From assembly GCF_001896205.1 (NCBI RefSeq), contig NZ_MPNU01000001.1, positions 2,817,467 to 2,881,466 on the forward strand: DNA of 64,000 bases, written 5' to 3'. This document shows positions 15,153-22,292 of the stretch, piece by piece. The stretch comes from Edwardsiella piscicida (GTDB lineage Bacteria; Pseudomonadota; Gammaproteobacteria; Enterobacterales; Enterobacteriaceae). A program made the translations under genes and the position numbers. The notes below the pieces were generated by a model that was given only the letters and a program-made list of their open reading frames with translations, ran no database searches and was not told the DNA's origin. Position 1 is the first letter of the stretch, and each line of letters opens with the position of its first letter.

Positions 15153-15872
15153 ATGGATTATATCATGGAGACAGTTTCTACCGTCGAGCTGGCCAAAGAG
15201 CAGCTCAATCAATGGATTGACAATGGCATGATCGGCGCCGGCGGAAAGCTTCCCTCAGAGCGTGAGCTCAGTGAGCTGCTCGGCATCAAGCGGATGACCC
15301 TGCGTCAGGCGCTGCTCAATCTGGAGGGGGAGTCCAAAATCTTCCGCAAAGATCGCCGCGGCTGGTTTGTCGCCCTGCCGCGCTTTAACTACAACCCCAA
15401 TGAGGCGACCAGCTATAAGCAGGCCGCCATCGAGCAGGGGCGCGTGCCCTCCTGGGGCTATCTGGAAAAACAGCGGGTGCTGGATGCGCCGCCGCGGATG
15501 CAGTCGCTATTGCAGGCCGACCCGCAGCAGGGGCTGTTCCGTATTCGCGGCTGGGGGGCGCTGGACGGCCACAAGGTGTTCTATCACGAAACCTATATCA
15601 ACCCGCTGGTCGCCCCCGACTTTATCGACCATCTGGGCGAAAGCGCCTTTGCCGACGTGTGGAGCCAGCACTACCAGCGCCCGACGGTCACCCGGCATCT
15701 GGCGTTCAAGCCGACGCGGCTGAATGCCGAAGCCAGCCGGGTTATCGGCGGCAACTGCACGACGCCGGCGATCCAGGTGGAGAAGTTCCGTGCCGATATG
15801 CTGCGCAATATCCTGCAGATTGACATCGAATACTGGCGTTTTGAATCCGTAGATTTTTATATCGACCTATAA
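15153..15872 (+). CDS. GntR-family (HutC/UTRA) transcriptional regulator
   Basis: A 239-residue regulator with an N-terminal winged helix (KLPSERELSELLGIKRMTLRQALLNLEGE, about residues 32-60) and a C-terminal UTRA-type effector domain (residues about 90-235). UTRA domains commonly bind sugar phosphates or related small molecules. The start could be 15153 or the ATG at 15165; neither has a strong Shine-Dalgarno. It is followed ten bases later by a TIM-barrel gene and then an MFS transporter, which suggests it controls uptake and catabolism of an unknown sugar-like compound. Confidence 0.85.
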   Translation: MDYIMETVSTVELAKEQLNQWIDNGMIGAGGKLPSERELSELLGIKRMTLRQALLNLEGESKIFRKDRRGWFVALPRFNYNPNEATSYKQAAIEQGRVPSWGYLEKQRVLDAPPRMQSLLQADPQQGLFRIRGWGALDGHKVFYHETYINPLVAPDFIDHLGESAFADVWSQHYQRPTVTRHLAFKPTRLNAEASRVIGGNCTTPAIQVEKFRADMLRNILQIDIEYWRFESVDFYIDL

Positions 15873-15882
15873 GGTAATTCCC

Positions 15883-16854
15883 ATGACACCCGAACAGGCT
15901 ACAAAAATCGTTGCGCGCGCCGACACGCTGCCGCTGTATCTGCACGCCTACGCTTACCACCTGAATATGCGTCTGGAGCGAATTCTTCCCGAGGATCTGC
16001 TGGAGATCGCCCATCGGCAGGGGCTGCACGGCGTAAAGGTTCACGTGCTGGATGGCGAAAGCCGCTCGCTGGCCCACGCCAGCGCCGAGCGGCTGACGCG
16101 CTTTGGCGCCGCGGCGCGTCGGCTGGGGCTGGATATTCACATTGAAACCAGCGCCTCAGATAGCGATGCCCTGGCGCAGGCCATCGCCATCGCCGAGGGC
16201 TGCGGCGCCAGCTCGGTACGCTTCTACCCGCGCTATGAGGGCGCCCTGAGTCAGGTGCTGAGCCAAATCCGCGCCGATATCCAGACGCTGCGCCAGCATC
16301 ACCGGCACAGCGGGCTCCGCTTTACCCTGGAGCAGCATGAGGACCTGAAAAGCCACGAGCTGGCGGCGCTGATCGCCGAAAGCGACTTTCCCGCCCTCTC
16401 CCTGCTGTTCGACTTTGCCAACATGATCAACGCCAACGAAGAGCCGCTGCCGGCCCTGCGCGCGATGGCACCCCATGTCACTCAGGTGCACATCAAGGAC
16501 GCGCGGATCACCCGCGAGGCCCGCGGGCTCGGGCACCAGGCCTGTATCTCCGGTCAGGGGGAGATGCCCATGCGCCAGCTGCTGACCGAGCTGATCTGCC
16601 TGGGCGAGACGCAGCCGCAGGTCACCGCCTATGGGCTGGAGGAGGAGGTCGACTACTACGCCCCGCCGCTGCGCTTTGCCGACGAGGGCGCCGATCCCTG
16701 GATCCCGTGGCGCGCGATGAGCGAAACTCCGCTCCCTCAGCGCGATCTGGCGCAGCGCTTGGCGCAGGAGCAGCAGGATGCGCTGAATCAAATCCACTAT
16801 GTCCGCACGCTGGTTCAGGATATCAAGCGAGAAGCCTTAAATTTAATTAATTGA
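15883..16854 (+). CDS. Sugar phosphate isomerase/epimerase-like TIM-barrel protein
   Basis: A 323-residue protein of the AP endonuclease 2/xylose isomerase-like TIM-barrel superfamily. Metal-ligand-like positions are visible: Glu in FTLEQHEDL (about residue 150), FDFANM with Asp (about 180), HIKDA (about 205) and GLEEEVDYY near 250. Members isomerise or epimerise sugars, keto acids or inositol derivatives. It is sandwiched between a GntR regulator and an MFS transporter, so it is probably the catabolic enzyme of that operon. The substrate cannot be told from sequence. Confidence 0.75.
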   Translation: MTPEQATKIVARADTLPLYLHAYAYHLNMRLERILPEDLLEIAHRQGLHGVKVHVLDGESRSLAHASAERLTRFGAAARRLGLDIHIETSASDSDALAQAIAIAEGCGASSVRFYPRYEGALSQVLSQIRADIQTLRQHHRHSGLRFTLEQHEDLKSHELAALIAESDFPALSLLFDFANMINANEEPLPALRAMAPHVTQVHIKDARITREARGLGHQACISGQGEMPMRQLLTELICLGETQPQVTAYGLEEEVDYYAPPLRFADEGADPWIPWRAMSETPLPQRDLAQRLAQEQQDALNQIHYVRTLVQDIKREALNLIN

Positions 16855-16978
16855 TCGCCATTATTATTTTTTAATTTATTCCGCAGCGTCAGCGCGAATT
16901 ATTCCTTCGGGAGTAAGGATGCCTGTCGACCCTACATAACGCCATGCCATACATTTTTATGTGTGTCGGGGGGACTTT

Positions 16979-18247
16979 ATGCTAACGAAAAGAAAATGGG
17001 CCATCTTCAGTCTATTAATGCTATGCGGTGGCACGATTTATAAACTGCCATCGTTAAAAGATGCGTTCTATATTCCAATGCAGCAATATTTTCACTTAAG
17101 CAACGGTGAGATCGGCAATGCAATGTCGGTAAACTCGATTGTCACCACCATCGGATTTTTTCTCTCGATCTATTTTTCCGACCGCCTGCCGCGCAAATAC
17201 ACCATGTCCTTTTCGCTGATCGCCACCGGCCTGCTCGGCCTGTACCTGAGCACCATGCCGGGCTACTGGGGGATCCTGTTCGTCTGGGCGCTGTTCGGCG
17301 TGACCTGCGATATGCTCAACTGGCCGGTGCTGCTCAAATCCGTCAGCCTGCTGGGCGATAATACCCAGCAGGGGCGTCTGTTCGGCTTCTTTGAGACCGG
17401 GCGCGGCGTGGTCGATACCGTCATCGCCTTTTCCGCGCTGGCGATCTTCGCCGGATTCGGCAGCGGCTATCTGGGGTTTAAGGCGGGGATCCTGTTCTAC
17501 GCCGGCTGCGCCATCGTGATCGGCATCTTGATCCTGTTCGTCCTCCGCGCAGACGGCGATGCGCCCTCTGCGCCCGTCGCCAAGCCCGAGCAGGCCAAAC
17601 CGGGCATCGGCAGCGTACTGAAGGACAAGACGGTCTGGCTGATCGCCTTCAGCGTCTTCTGCGTCTACGCCGTCTACTGCGGGCTCACCTTCTTTATTCC
17701 GTTCCTGAGCACCGTCTACGCCCTGCCCATCGCGCTGGTCGGCGCCTATGGCATCATCAACCAGTATTGCCTGAAAATGGTCGGCGGCCCCATCGGCGGG
17801 CTGATCGCCGATAAAATTCTCCGCTCACCGAGCCGCTACCTTTTTTACACCTTTATTCTCAGCGTACTGGCGCTGCTGCTGCTGATCGTACTGCCCCATG
17901 AGAAGATGCCGGTATACCTTGGCATGATGTGTACCCTGGGGTTCGGCGCCATCGTGTTCACCCAGCGCGCCGTCTTCTTCGCCCCCATCGGCGAAGCGCG
18001 GATTGACGAGGCGCACACCGGCGCCGCCATGGCGCTGGGCAGCTTTATCGGCTACGCCCCGGCCATGTTCTGCTTTAGCCTGTACGGTCATCTGCTGGAC
18101 GCCTATCCCGGGCTGCGCGGTTATCAGATCGTGTTTGCCCTGATGGCCTGCTTTGCCTGCCTGGGGATCATGGTCTCCGGTCTGCTGGTCAAGCGTATCC
18201 GTACCCAGCGCGCCGCCGCGCCGCAGCCGGCGCCGACCGACGCCTAA
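16979..18247 (+). CDS. MFS transporter, YihN-like
   Basis: A 422-residue major facilitator with twelve predicted helices and the inter-helix YFSDRLPRKY motif after helix 2. The overall pattern (KLPSLKDAFYIPMQQYF at the start, DMLNWPVLLKSVSLLG in the middle) recalls the YihN group of uncharacterised MFS carriers. The ATG at 16979 is preceded by GGGGGGAC. It follows the TIM-barrel gene after 124 bases and probably imports the compound sensed by the GntR regulator. Confidence 0.82.
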   Translation: MLTKRKWAIFSLLMLCGGTIYKLPSLKDAFYIPMQQYFHLSNGEIGNAMSVNSIVTTIGFFLSIYFSDRLPRKYTMSFSLIATGLLGLYLSTMPGYWGILFVWALFGVTCDMLNWPVLLKSVSLLGDNTQQGRLFGFFETGRGVVDTVIAFSALAIFAGFGSGYLGFKAGILFYAGCAIVIGILILFVLRADGDAPSAPVAKPEQAKPGIGSVLKDKTVWLIAFSVFCVYAVYCGLTFFIPFLSTVYALPIALVGAYGIINQYCLKMVGGPIGGLIADKILRSPSRYLFYTFILSVLALLLLIVLPHEKMPVYLGMMCTLGFGAIVFTQRAVFFAPIGEARIDEAHTGAAMALGSFIGYAPAMFCFSLYGHLLDAYPGLRGYQIVFALMACFACLGIMVSGLLVKRIRTQRAAAPQPAPTDA

Positions 18248-18272
18248 AAACGAAAGGCCCGCACCGCGGGCC
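18246..18272 (-). terminator. Intrinsic terminator between convergent genes
   Basis: GGCCCGC (18256-18262) and GCGGGCC (18266-18272) form a seven-base-pair hairpin with a three-base loop. On the minus strand it is followed by TTTCGTTTTT, so it mainly ends the DUF3313 lipoprotein transcript, and may also serve the MFS gene. Confidence 0.8.
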
Positions 18273-18306
18273 CTCTATAAGCAAGACGCAAGCGCGGCGG
18301 AGACGC

Positions 18307-18981
18307 TCAGGTGCCGAAGCCGTTATAGGCGCGAATGTCGCTCGCCAGCGCATTCAGGGCCGGCTGCATATCCTGCAGCGTCAGCGGGGTCTGATCGTTG
18401 CGCAGCGGATTACCGGCGATCTTGCGCACCACCTTCAAGACCGGCTTATTGGTCGCCGCATCGATAAACTCCGCCTGCAGATAGATAGCGCTATCCAGCG
18501 TACGGTGCCCCGTCGCGGCCTGCGTCCCGGCGATCAGCAGCGTCACCGGCAACACCTCATAAAACTGCAGCCCCTTTTTCTCCGTGTCGATGGCGGTGAT
18601 CGCCCCGCGGAAGATCAGCGTCTTACCGGTCGGCTTATCCACCAGCGGGTAGTGACTGGCCAACGCCGCCTTCACCCTATCGTTGGCGTATGCCAGGATC
18701 TGATCCAGCGTGCTTTGGCTGATCTGCGCCGTTGGCTTCGGACGCGGCGCATAGATCACCGGTTGATAGATCAGGCTGTTAAACTGCTTCATATCCACCC
18801 CGGGCGCCCGCCAGTACAGCACCGGCTGGCCCGACGCCGTCGTTCCCCGGGTGACGTTTTCATAGGGGGTAAAATAATTGCCGTATTTGTCCTTCTCCGG
18901 CACCTTGGAGGCGCAGCCGGCCAGCAGCAGCAGCGCCGGCAGCACGACGCAGCCAATGACCTTACTCTTCAATCGTTTCAT
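18307..18981 (-). CDS. DUF3313 family outer-membrane-type lipoprotein
   Basis: A 224-residue lipoprotein. The N-terminal signal (KSKVIGCVVLPALLLLAGC) ends in a lipobox with Cys22; the next residues Ala-Ser give no inner-membrane retention signal, so outer-membrane location is likely. The rest matches the DUF3313 pattern (a domain with GAITAIDTEKKGLQFYEVLP and a C-terminal LKVVRKIAGNPL). Function is unknown. It is a single-gene unit with its own terminator. Confidence 0.85.
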   Translation of the reverse strand: MKRLKSKVIGCVVLPALLLLAGCASKVPEKDKYGNYFTPYENVTRGTTASGQPVLYWRAPGVDMKQFNSLIYQPVIYAPRPKPTAQISQSTLDQILAYANDRVKAALASHYPLVDKPTGKTLIFRGAITAIDTEKKGLQFYEVLPVTLLIAGTQAATGHRTLDSAIYLQAEFIDAATNKPVLKVVRKIAGNPLRNDQTPLTLQDMQPALNALASDIRAYNGFGT

Positions 18982-19341
18982 ATTTTACCGATCCTTAAAT
19001 AACATCTGAGTTGCCCGTTCGATGCCGCAATACGCGCGGAGGAGCAGCGCGGTAATAAGACGCAGCGGTGCCGCCAGCCTGCCGCAATAACAGGCTGTGC
19101 CATCCCTTATTTATCCTCTTCTCCATCAGACGCTTTATTTTCCAGCGGGGCGCTGGAGCCCATCCGAGAGACCCGCGGGCGTCAACGTAATCTAGACGCA
19201 TGTCCGGGCCGCCCCCCACCGTTATTCCACCGCCGACGCCGCGGGATAATAACAGCGTAGCACACGCCTGACGCCGCGCTGGCCCGTTTATAGATGCGCG
19301 CGACGCCGCGGATAACCCGTTTGTCCAACAGCCTGATGACG

Positions 19342-19428
19342 TTAAAAAAACCCCGCCAGGGGGCGGGGAAACGTCGTGCAGCGGTTATCTTTCGCCGCCA
19401 TCATAATCTGCGCGCCAGGCGTCATCAT
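19342..19428 (-). CDS. Candidate 28-aa leader-type small ORF ending in a terminator
   Basis: On the minus strand, facing away from the LysR gene, a tiny 10-codon ORF (19425-19457) has a perfect AGGAGGT nine bases upstream of its ATG. Its TGA overlaps the ATG of this 28-codon ORF, whose last codons form the intrinsic terminator. The peptide has no recognised family. The short transcript could be a leader peptide/attenuator or a small RNA. Expression is not shown; this is inference from the coupled signals. Confidence 0.4.
   Translation of the reverse strand: MMTPGAQIMMAAKDNRCTTFPRPLAGFF
19344..19368 (-). terminator. Strong intrinsic terminator upstream of LysR gene (minus strand)
   Basis: CCCCGCC (19351-19357) and GGCGGGG (19362-19368) pair around a four-base loop, and on the minus strand are followed by seven T residues (19344-19350). 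The only DNA upstream of it in that direction before the LysR coding region is about 120 bases. Confidence 0.85.
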
Positions 19429-19450
19429 CTGGTATTTTTGCTAAAGATAG

Positions 19451-19466
19451 ATATCATTTTTGATAT
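19451..19466. promoter_or_regulatory. Candidate LysR operator palindrome
   Basis: ATATCATTTTTGATAT is a perfect inverted repeat (ATATCA-TTTT-TGATAT) 20 bases upstream of the LysR start codon, with the T-N11-A form typical of LysR-family sites. It probably mediates autoregulation and could control the divergent short transcript. Confidence 0.6.
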
Positions 19467-19486
19467 ACCTCCTACTGGATCACCCG

Positions 19487-20413
19487 ATGAAAGATTATAA
19501 GTTTGATGAGCTGCGTATCGCCCTGGCGATCGCCGGTCAGGGCAGCGTCACCCGGGCGGCGCAGCTGCTGCAGATGCCACAGCCCAACGTGTCGCGCACC
19601 CTGGGCAGCCTAGAACGCCGTCTGGGGCTGGCGCTCTTTGTCCGCCACCGGCAGGGGCTGATCCCCAGCGAATTCGGCCAGAGTTTCCTGGCTCAGGCCG
19701 AGCTCATGCTGGAGCAGCATCGCGCCCTGCAGAGCTTCTCCGACAGCTACAAGCGCAGCCTGCAGGGCGGCGTGACGCTGGGTGCGCCCATCGCTATCCA
19801 CGCGCTGCTGGCCCGCCATCTGCTCCCCGCGCTGCAGCGCGACATGCCCGGCCTGATCCTCGATCTGCGCACCCGGAACCCCAGCGCCACGGAGCGCCAG
19901 TACGGCGCCATCTTCGACAGCGACTGCGATCTGCTGATCAGCCCCTTTCAGCCGCAGAACGAAAGCCTGATCGCCCGCCCGCTGGTCAACTTTCGCATGG
20001 GGATCTTCGCCGCGCCGGCGTATCTGGATCGTCGCCCGCTGACGCTGGCCCAGGCCGCCGATCTGGACGGACACGACTGCATCACCCTCAGCATGCTCGG
20101 CGGGCAGCGCAACCGCTGGCAGTTTCCCGACGCCCAGGGCCACCTCCAGCAGTGCGAGGTCAGCGGCGTCTGCATCTGCGACAATCTGCTGCCGGCCATC
20201 GAGCTGGCTCGTCAGGGGATCGGGCTGCTCTACGCCCCCTTCTACGCAGTGGCCGCCGATCTGCAGGCGGGCACCCTGCGCACCTGTCTCGCCCACGCCG
20301 ACGGCCTGTCGATGAACAGCTACCTGATTTACCGCCAGCGCAGCACCCTGCCACACCGAGTACAGGCGGTGATGGAGGCCATCGCCAGCCAGCTGCCGCG
20401 CATCCTGCCCTGA
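19487..20413 (+). CDS. LysR-family transcriptional regulator
   Basis: A 308-residue LysR protein. The N-terminal winged helix (ELRIALAIAGQGSVTRAAQLLQMPQPNVSRTLGSLERRLG, residues about 5-45) is typical, followed by the periplasmic-binding-like effector domain. The ATG at 19487 is preferred over upstream frames because homologous HTH sequence begins immediately. The effector is unknown; neighbouring genes give no pathway clue other than the short divergent transcript. Confidence 0.88.
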   Translation: MKDYKFDELRIALAIAGQGSVTRAAQLLQMPQPNVSRTLGSLERRLGLALFVRHRQGLIPSEFGQSFLAQAELMLEQHRALQSFSDSYKRSLQGGVTLGAPIAIHALLARHLLPALQRDMPGLILDLRTRNPSATERQYGAIFDSDCDLLISPFQPQNESLIARPLVNFRMGIFAAPAYLDRRPLTLAQAADLDGHDCITLSMLGGQRNRWQFPDAQGHLQQCEVSGVCICDNLLPAIELARQGIGLLYAPFYAVAADLQAGTLRTCLAHADGLSMNSYLIYRQRSTLPHRVQAVMEAIASQLPRILP

Positions 20414-20762
20414 CGCGCGGCAGCCGCCGCCCCGCACCCGCAGACTATTCGCCGATACGACCACGCGGGCGGTTTTTTCTGCGTGGACAGCGCTATTTCC
20501 GCACAATTTTATCCTCACCGTCAAAATCGACTTGAGGCGTTGGCTAAAAACGCGTAGATATTAATATCAAAAAAGAAAGCTTCGGCGTTTAACATAAATC
20601 CGATGAATCATTCAGCCTTTTTTTAAATAAAATCTAAATTGGCATCGCCAACGTATTTTGATTATCCTGCACCAGTCGCATAGACAGACACGTTGACCAT
20701 AAATAAATTATGGATGGAATGTTAATTTTATACGGATATTAAATTTAATTAAGGTGAGACAT
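20414..20762. other. AT-rich intergenic region upstream of fimbrial operon
   Basis: No gene is seen in these 349 bases. The right half is strongly AT-rich, as is common for silenced fimbrial promoters. A TTGGC-ATC-GCCAA inverted repeat at 20639-20651 is a possible regulator site. The pilin ribosome-binding site AAGGTGAG lies at the end. Confidence 0.5.
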
Positions 20763-21347
20763 ATGCTGCATAAGAAAAGTATCTTGGCATTAGCATTAAT
20801 CACGGCGCCGCTGTTCGTGCAGGCCGCCGTAACGCAGGGTCAGTTAACGTTTACCTGGCAAGCCACGGTGCCTGCGACAGATGTACTCAGTGGCGCCTGG
20901 AAATTTACCGATCCAACCGGCGGTGATTATACGCCGAGCGTTATCGCTCTGCAGGCGAGCATTAACGATGATAAATCATTGGATCTGGTGACACAGACAC
21001 CGGCAACCTTTGAGATCCGCAGCGTAAACGCGAATAATCTGAACTCCGTTTCGGCCTATCTGGCCAGCGTCCCGAGCGGCACCGGTATCACTAAGCCGTT
21101 GACGCTGAAAACCACGCTGGCGGCGCCTGGAGAAGACGAGGTGATCGTGGTTCTCAATGACCAGGCGCTGAACTCTGGCAGCAACAACGCCATCACGATC
21201 CAAAACAATGTGAATAATACCGCTACCAGCATGTCGCTGGCGCTGTATGCTAAGGTTGCGACGAATAATTATACCCCGGGCGGCAGTATCAGCTTCACGA
21301 CGCCGGTTATTTTCTCGGTTAATGTCGCTGATTCCATTTCCTCTTAA
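20763..21347 (+). CDS. Major fimbrial subunit, CS1/class 5-like alternate chaperone-usher
   Basis: A 194-residue secreted protein with a clear signal peptide (KKSILALALITAPLFVQA, cleavage before Ala-Val-Thr). The mature part is Thr/Ser/Asn-rich, lacks cysteines and ends in a beta-strand pattern (ISFTTPVIFSVNVADS), as expected of alternate chaperone-usher pilins that use strand exchange. It begins the operon and is separated from the chaperone by about 180 bases, where a structure allowing high pilin expression would be expected. Family assignment rests on the neighbouring usher as much as on the pilin itself. Confidence 0.72.
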   Translation: MLHKKSILALALITAPLFVQAAVTQGQLTFTWQATVPATDVLSGAWKFTDPTGGDYTPSVIALQASINDDKSLDLVTQTPATFEIRSVNANNLNSVSAYLASVPSGTGITKPLTLKTTLAAPGEDEVIVVLNDQALNSGSNNAITIQNNVNNTATSMSLALYAKVATNNYTPGGSISFTTPVIFSVNVADSISS

Positions 21348-21531
21348 TCGTCCGCAGCCACTCTTGCTGTAGTTTTGTAGTAACGCGTTATTGAACAAAT
21401 CAATTACGTTATCAAGCAAGCATTGATATTGCATATAGCGCTGACGATAAATTCTTATATTAACGGCAAGCATGATTAGCCGCTCGCCGTTATTTAAAAC
21501 GCGCCGAATTATTTATTACGGTATATTATCG

Positions 21532-22245
21532 ATGATGAAATATGCTCTGCTTTTGTGGCTATTGATTATCTATAGCCAGCCTGGCTTCGCCTTCAGCGTA
21601 GATTCGCTATTCAAGGTAGATGGAGAGAATAGCCGTTTCTTCGTGTTGAAAAATCCAGAGCGTGATCCGATTTATCTCGCTATCACCCTAAGCGAACTCC
21701 AGCGCAAGGCGGGGGGAGGATATCACGAGACGCCCTTCCTCGCCGCGGAGTTCCTGAACTGGCCGCTGTATATCGATCCGCCCGATGTGGTGGTCGATGC
21801 GGAAGGCGAGGTGCGCGTCTCGGTGATACGGGCCAATCGCGTGCCGGAATACGATCGGATCATCGGCGTCTCGTTTATTCCCGATGCGCTGCGCCAGCAG
21901 CAGGAGCAGCCAGACAGCAATGTCGCTATCTCTATCGGCTATAAATCGTGGTACATCATCCCCGGCAGCCTGCCTATCAAGGGTGAGCCGACGGCCTGGG
22001 TGGGCGACGGAAAGATCCACTTCAACAACCAGAGCTCGCGGGTCCTGCGTTTCGAGATGGATCTCTGCCAGGGCGTCAGCGAAGAAAAGGCCAAGGCGCT
22101 GTGCTACGGCGAATCCATATTGCTCCCCGGTAATCACAAGATCATCGATGTCCCTTTAGGCGCCAACGTCCGTCAGGGTCGGGTCACCTTTTCCGCACTC
22201 AGCGGCAGCTACAACAAAGCGATTGCGCTGCAACCTGCGCACTAA
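21532..22245 (+). CDS. Fimbrial periplasmic chaperone, alternate chaperone-usher type
   Basis: A 237-residue protein with a signal peptide (MKYALLLWLLIIYSQPGFAF) and the two-domain immunoglobulin layout of CS1-type chaperones. It has FVLKNPERDPIYLAITLSEL in domain 1 and WVGDGKIHFNNQSSRVLRFEMDLC in domain 2, plus a Cys pair (about residues 184 and 194). It would carry pilin subunits across the periplasm to the usher. The start is taken at the ATG directly before the signal peptide; no strong ribosome-binding site is present. It lies 47 bases upstream of the usher gene. Confidence 0.8.
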   Translation: MMKYALLLWLLIIYSQPGFAFSVDSLFKVDGENSRFFVLKNPERDPIYLAITLSELQRKAGGGYHETPFLAAEFLNWPLYIDPPDVVVDAEGEVRVSVIRANRVPEYDRIIGVSFIPDALRQQQEQPDSNVAISIGYKSWYIIPGSLPIKGEPTAWVGDGKIHFNNQSSRVLRFEMDLCQGVSEEKAKALCYGESILLPGNHKIIDVPLGANVRQGRVTFSALSGSYNKAIALQPAH

Positions 22246-22292
22246 TAGACGATGGAACACGCTGGTTTAGTTTAGCCAGTGTCTTTGTATAA

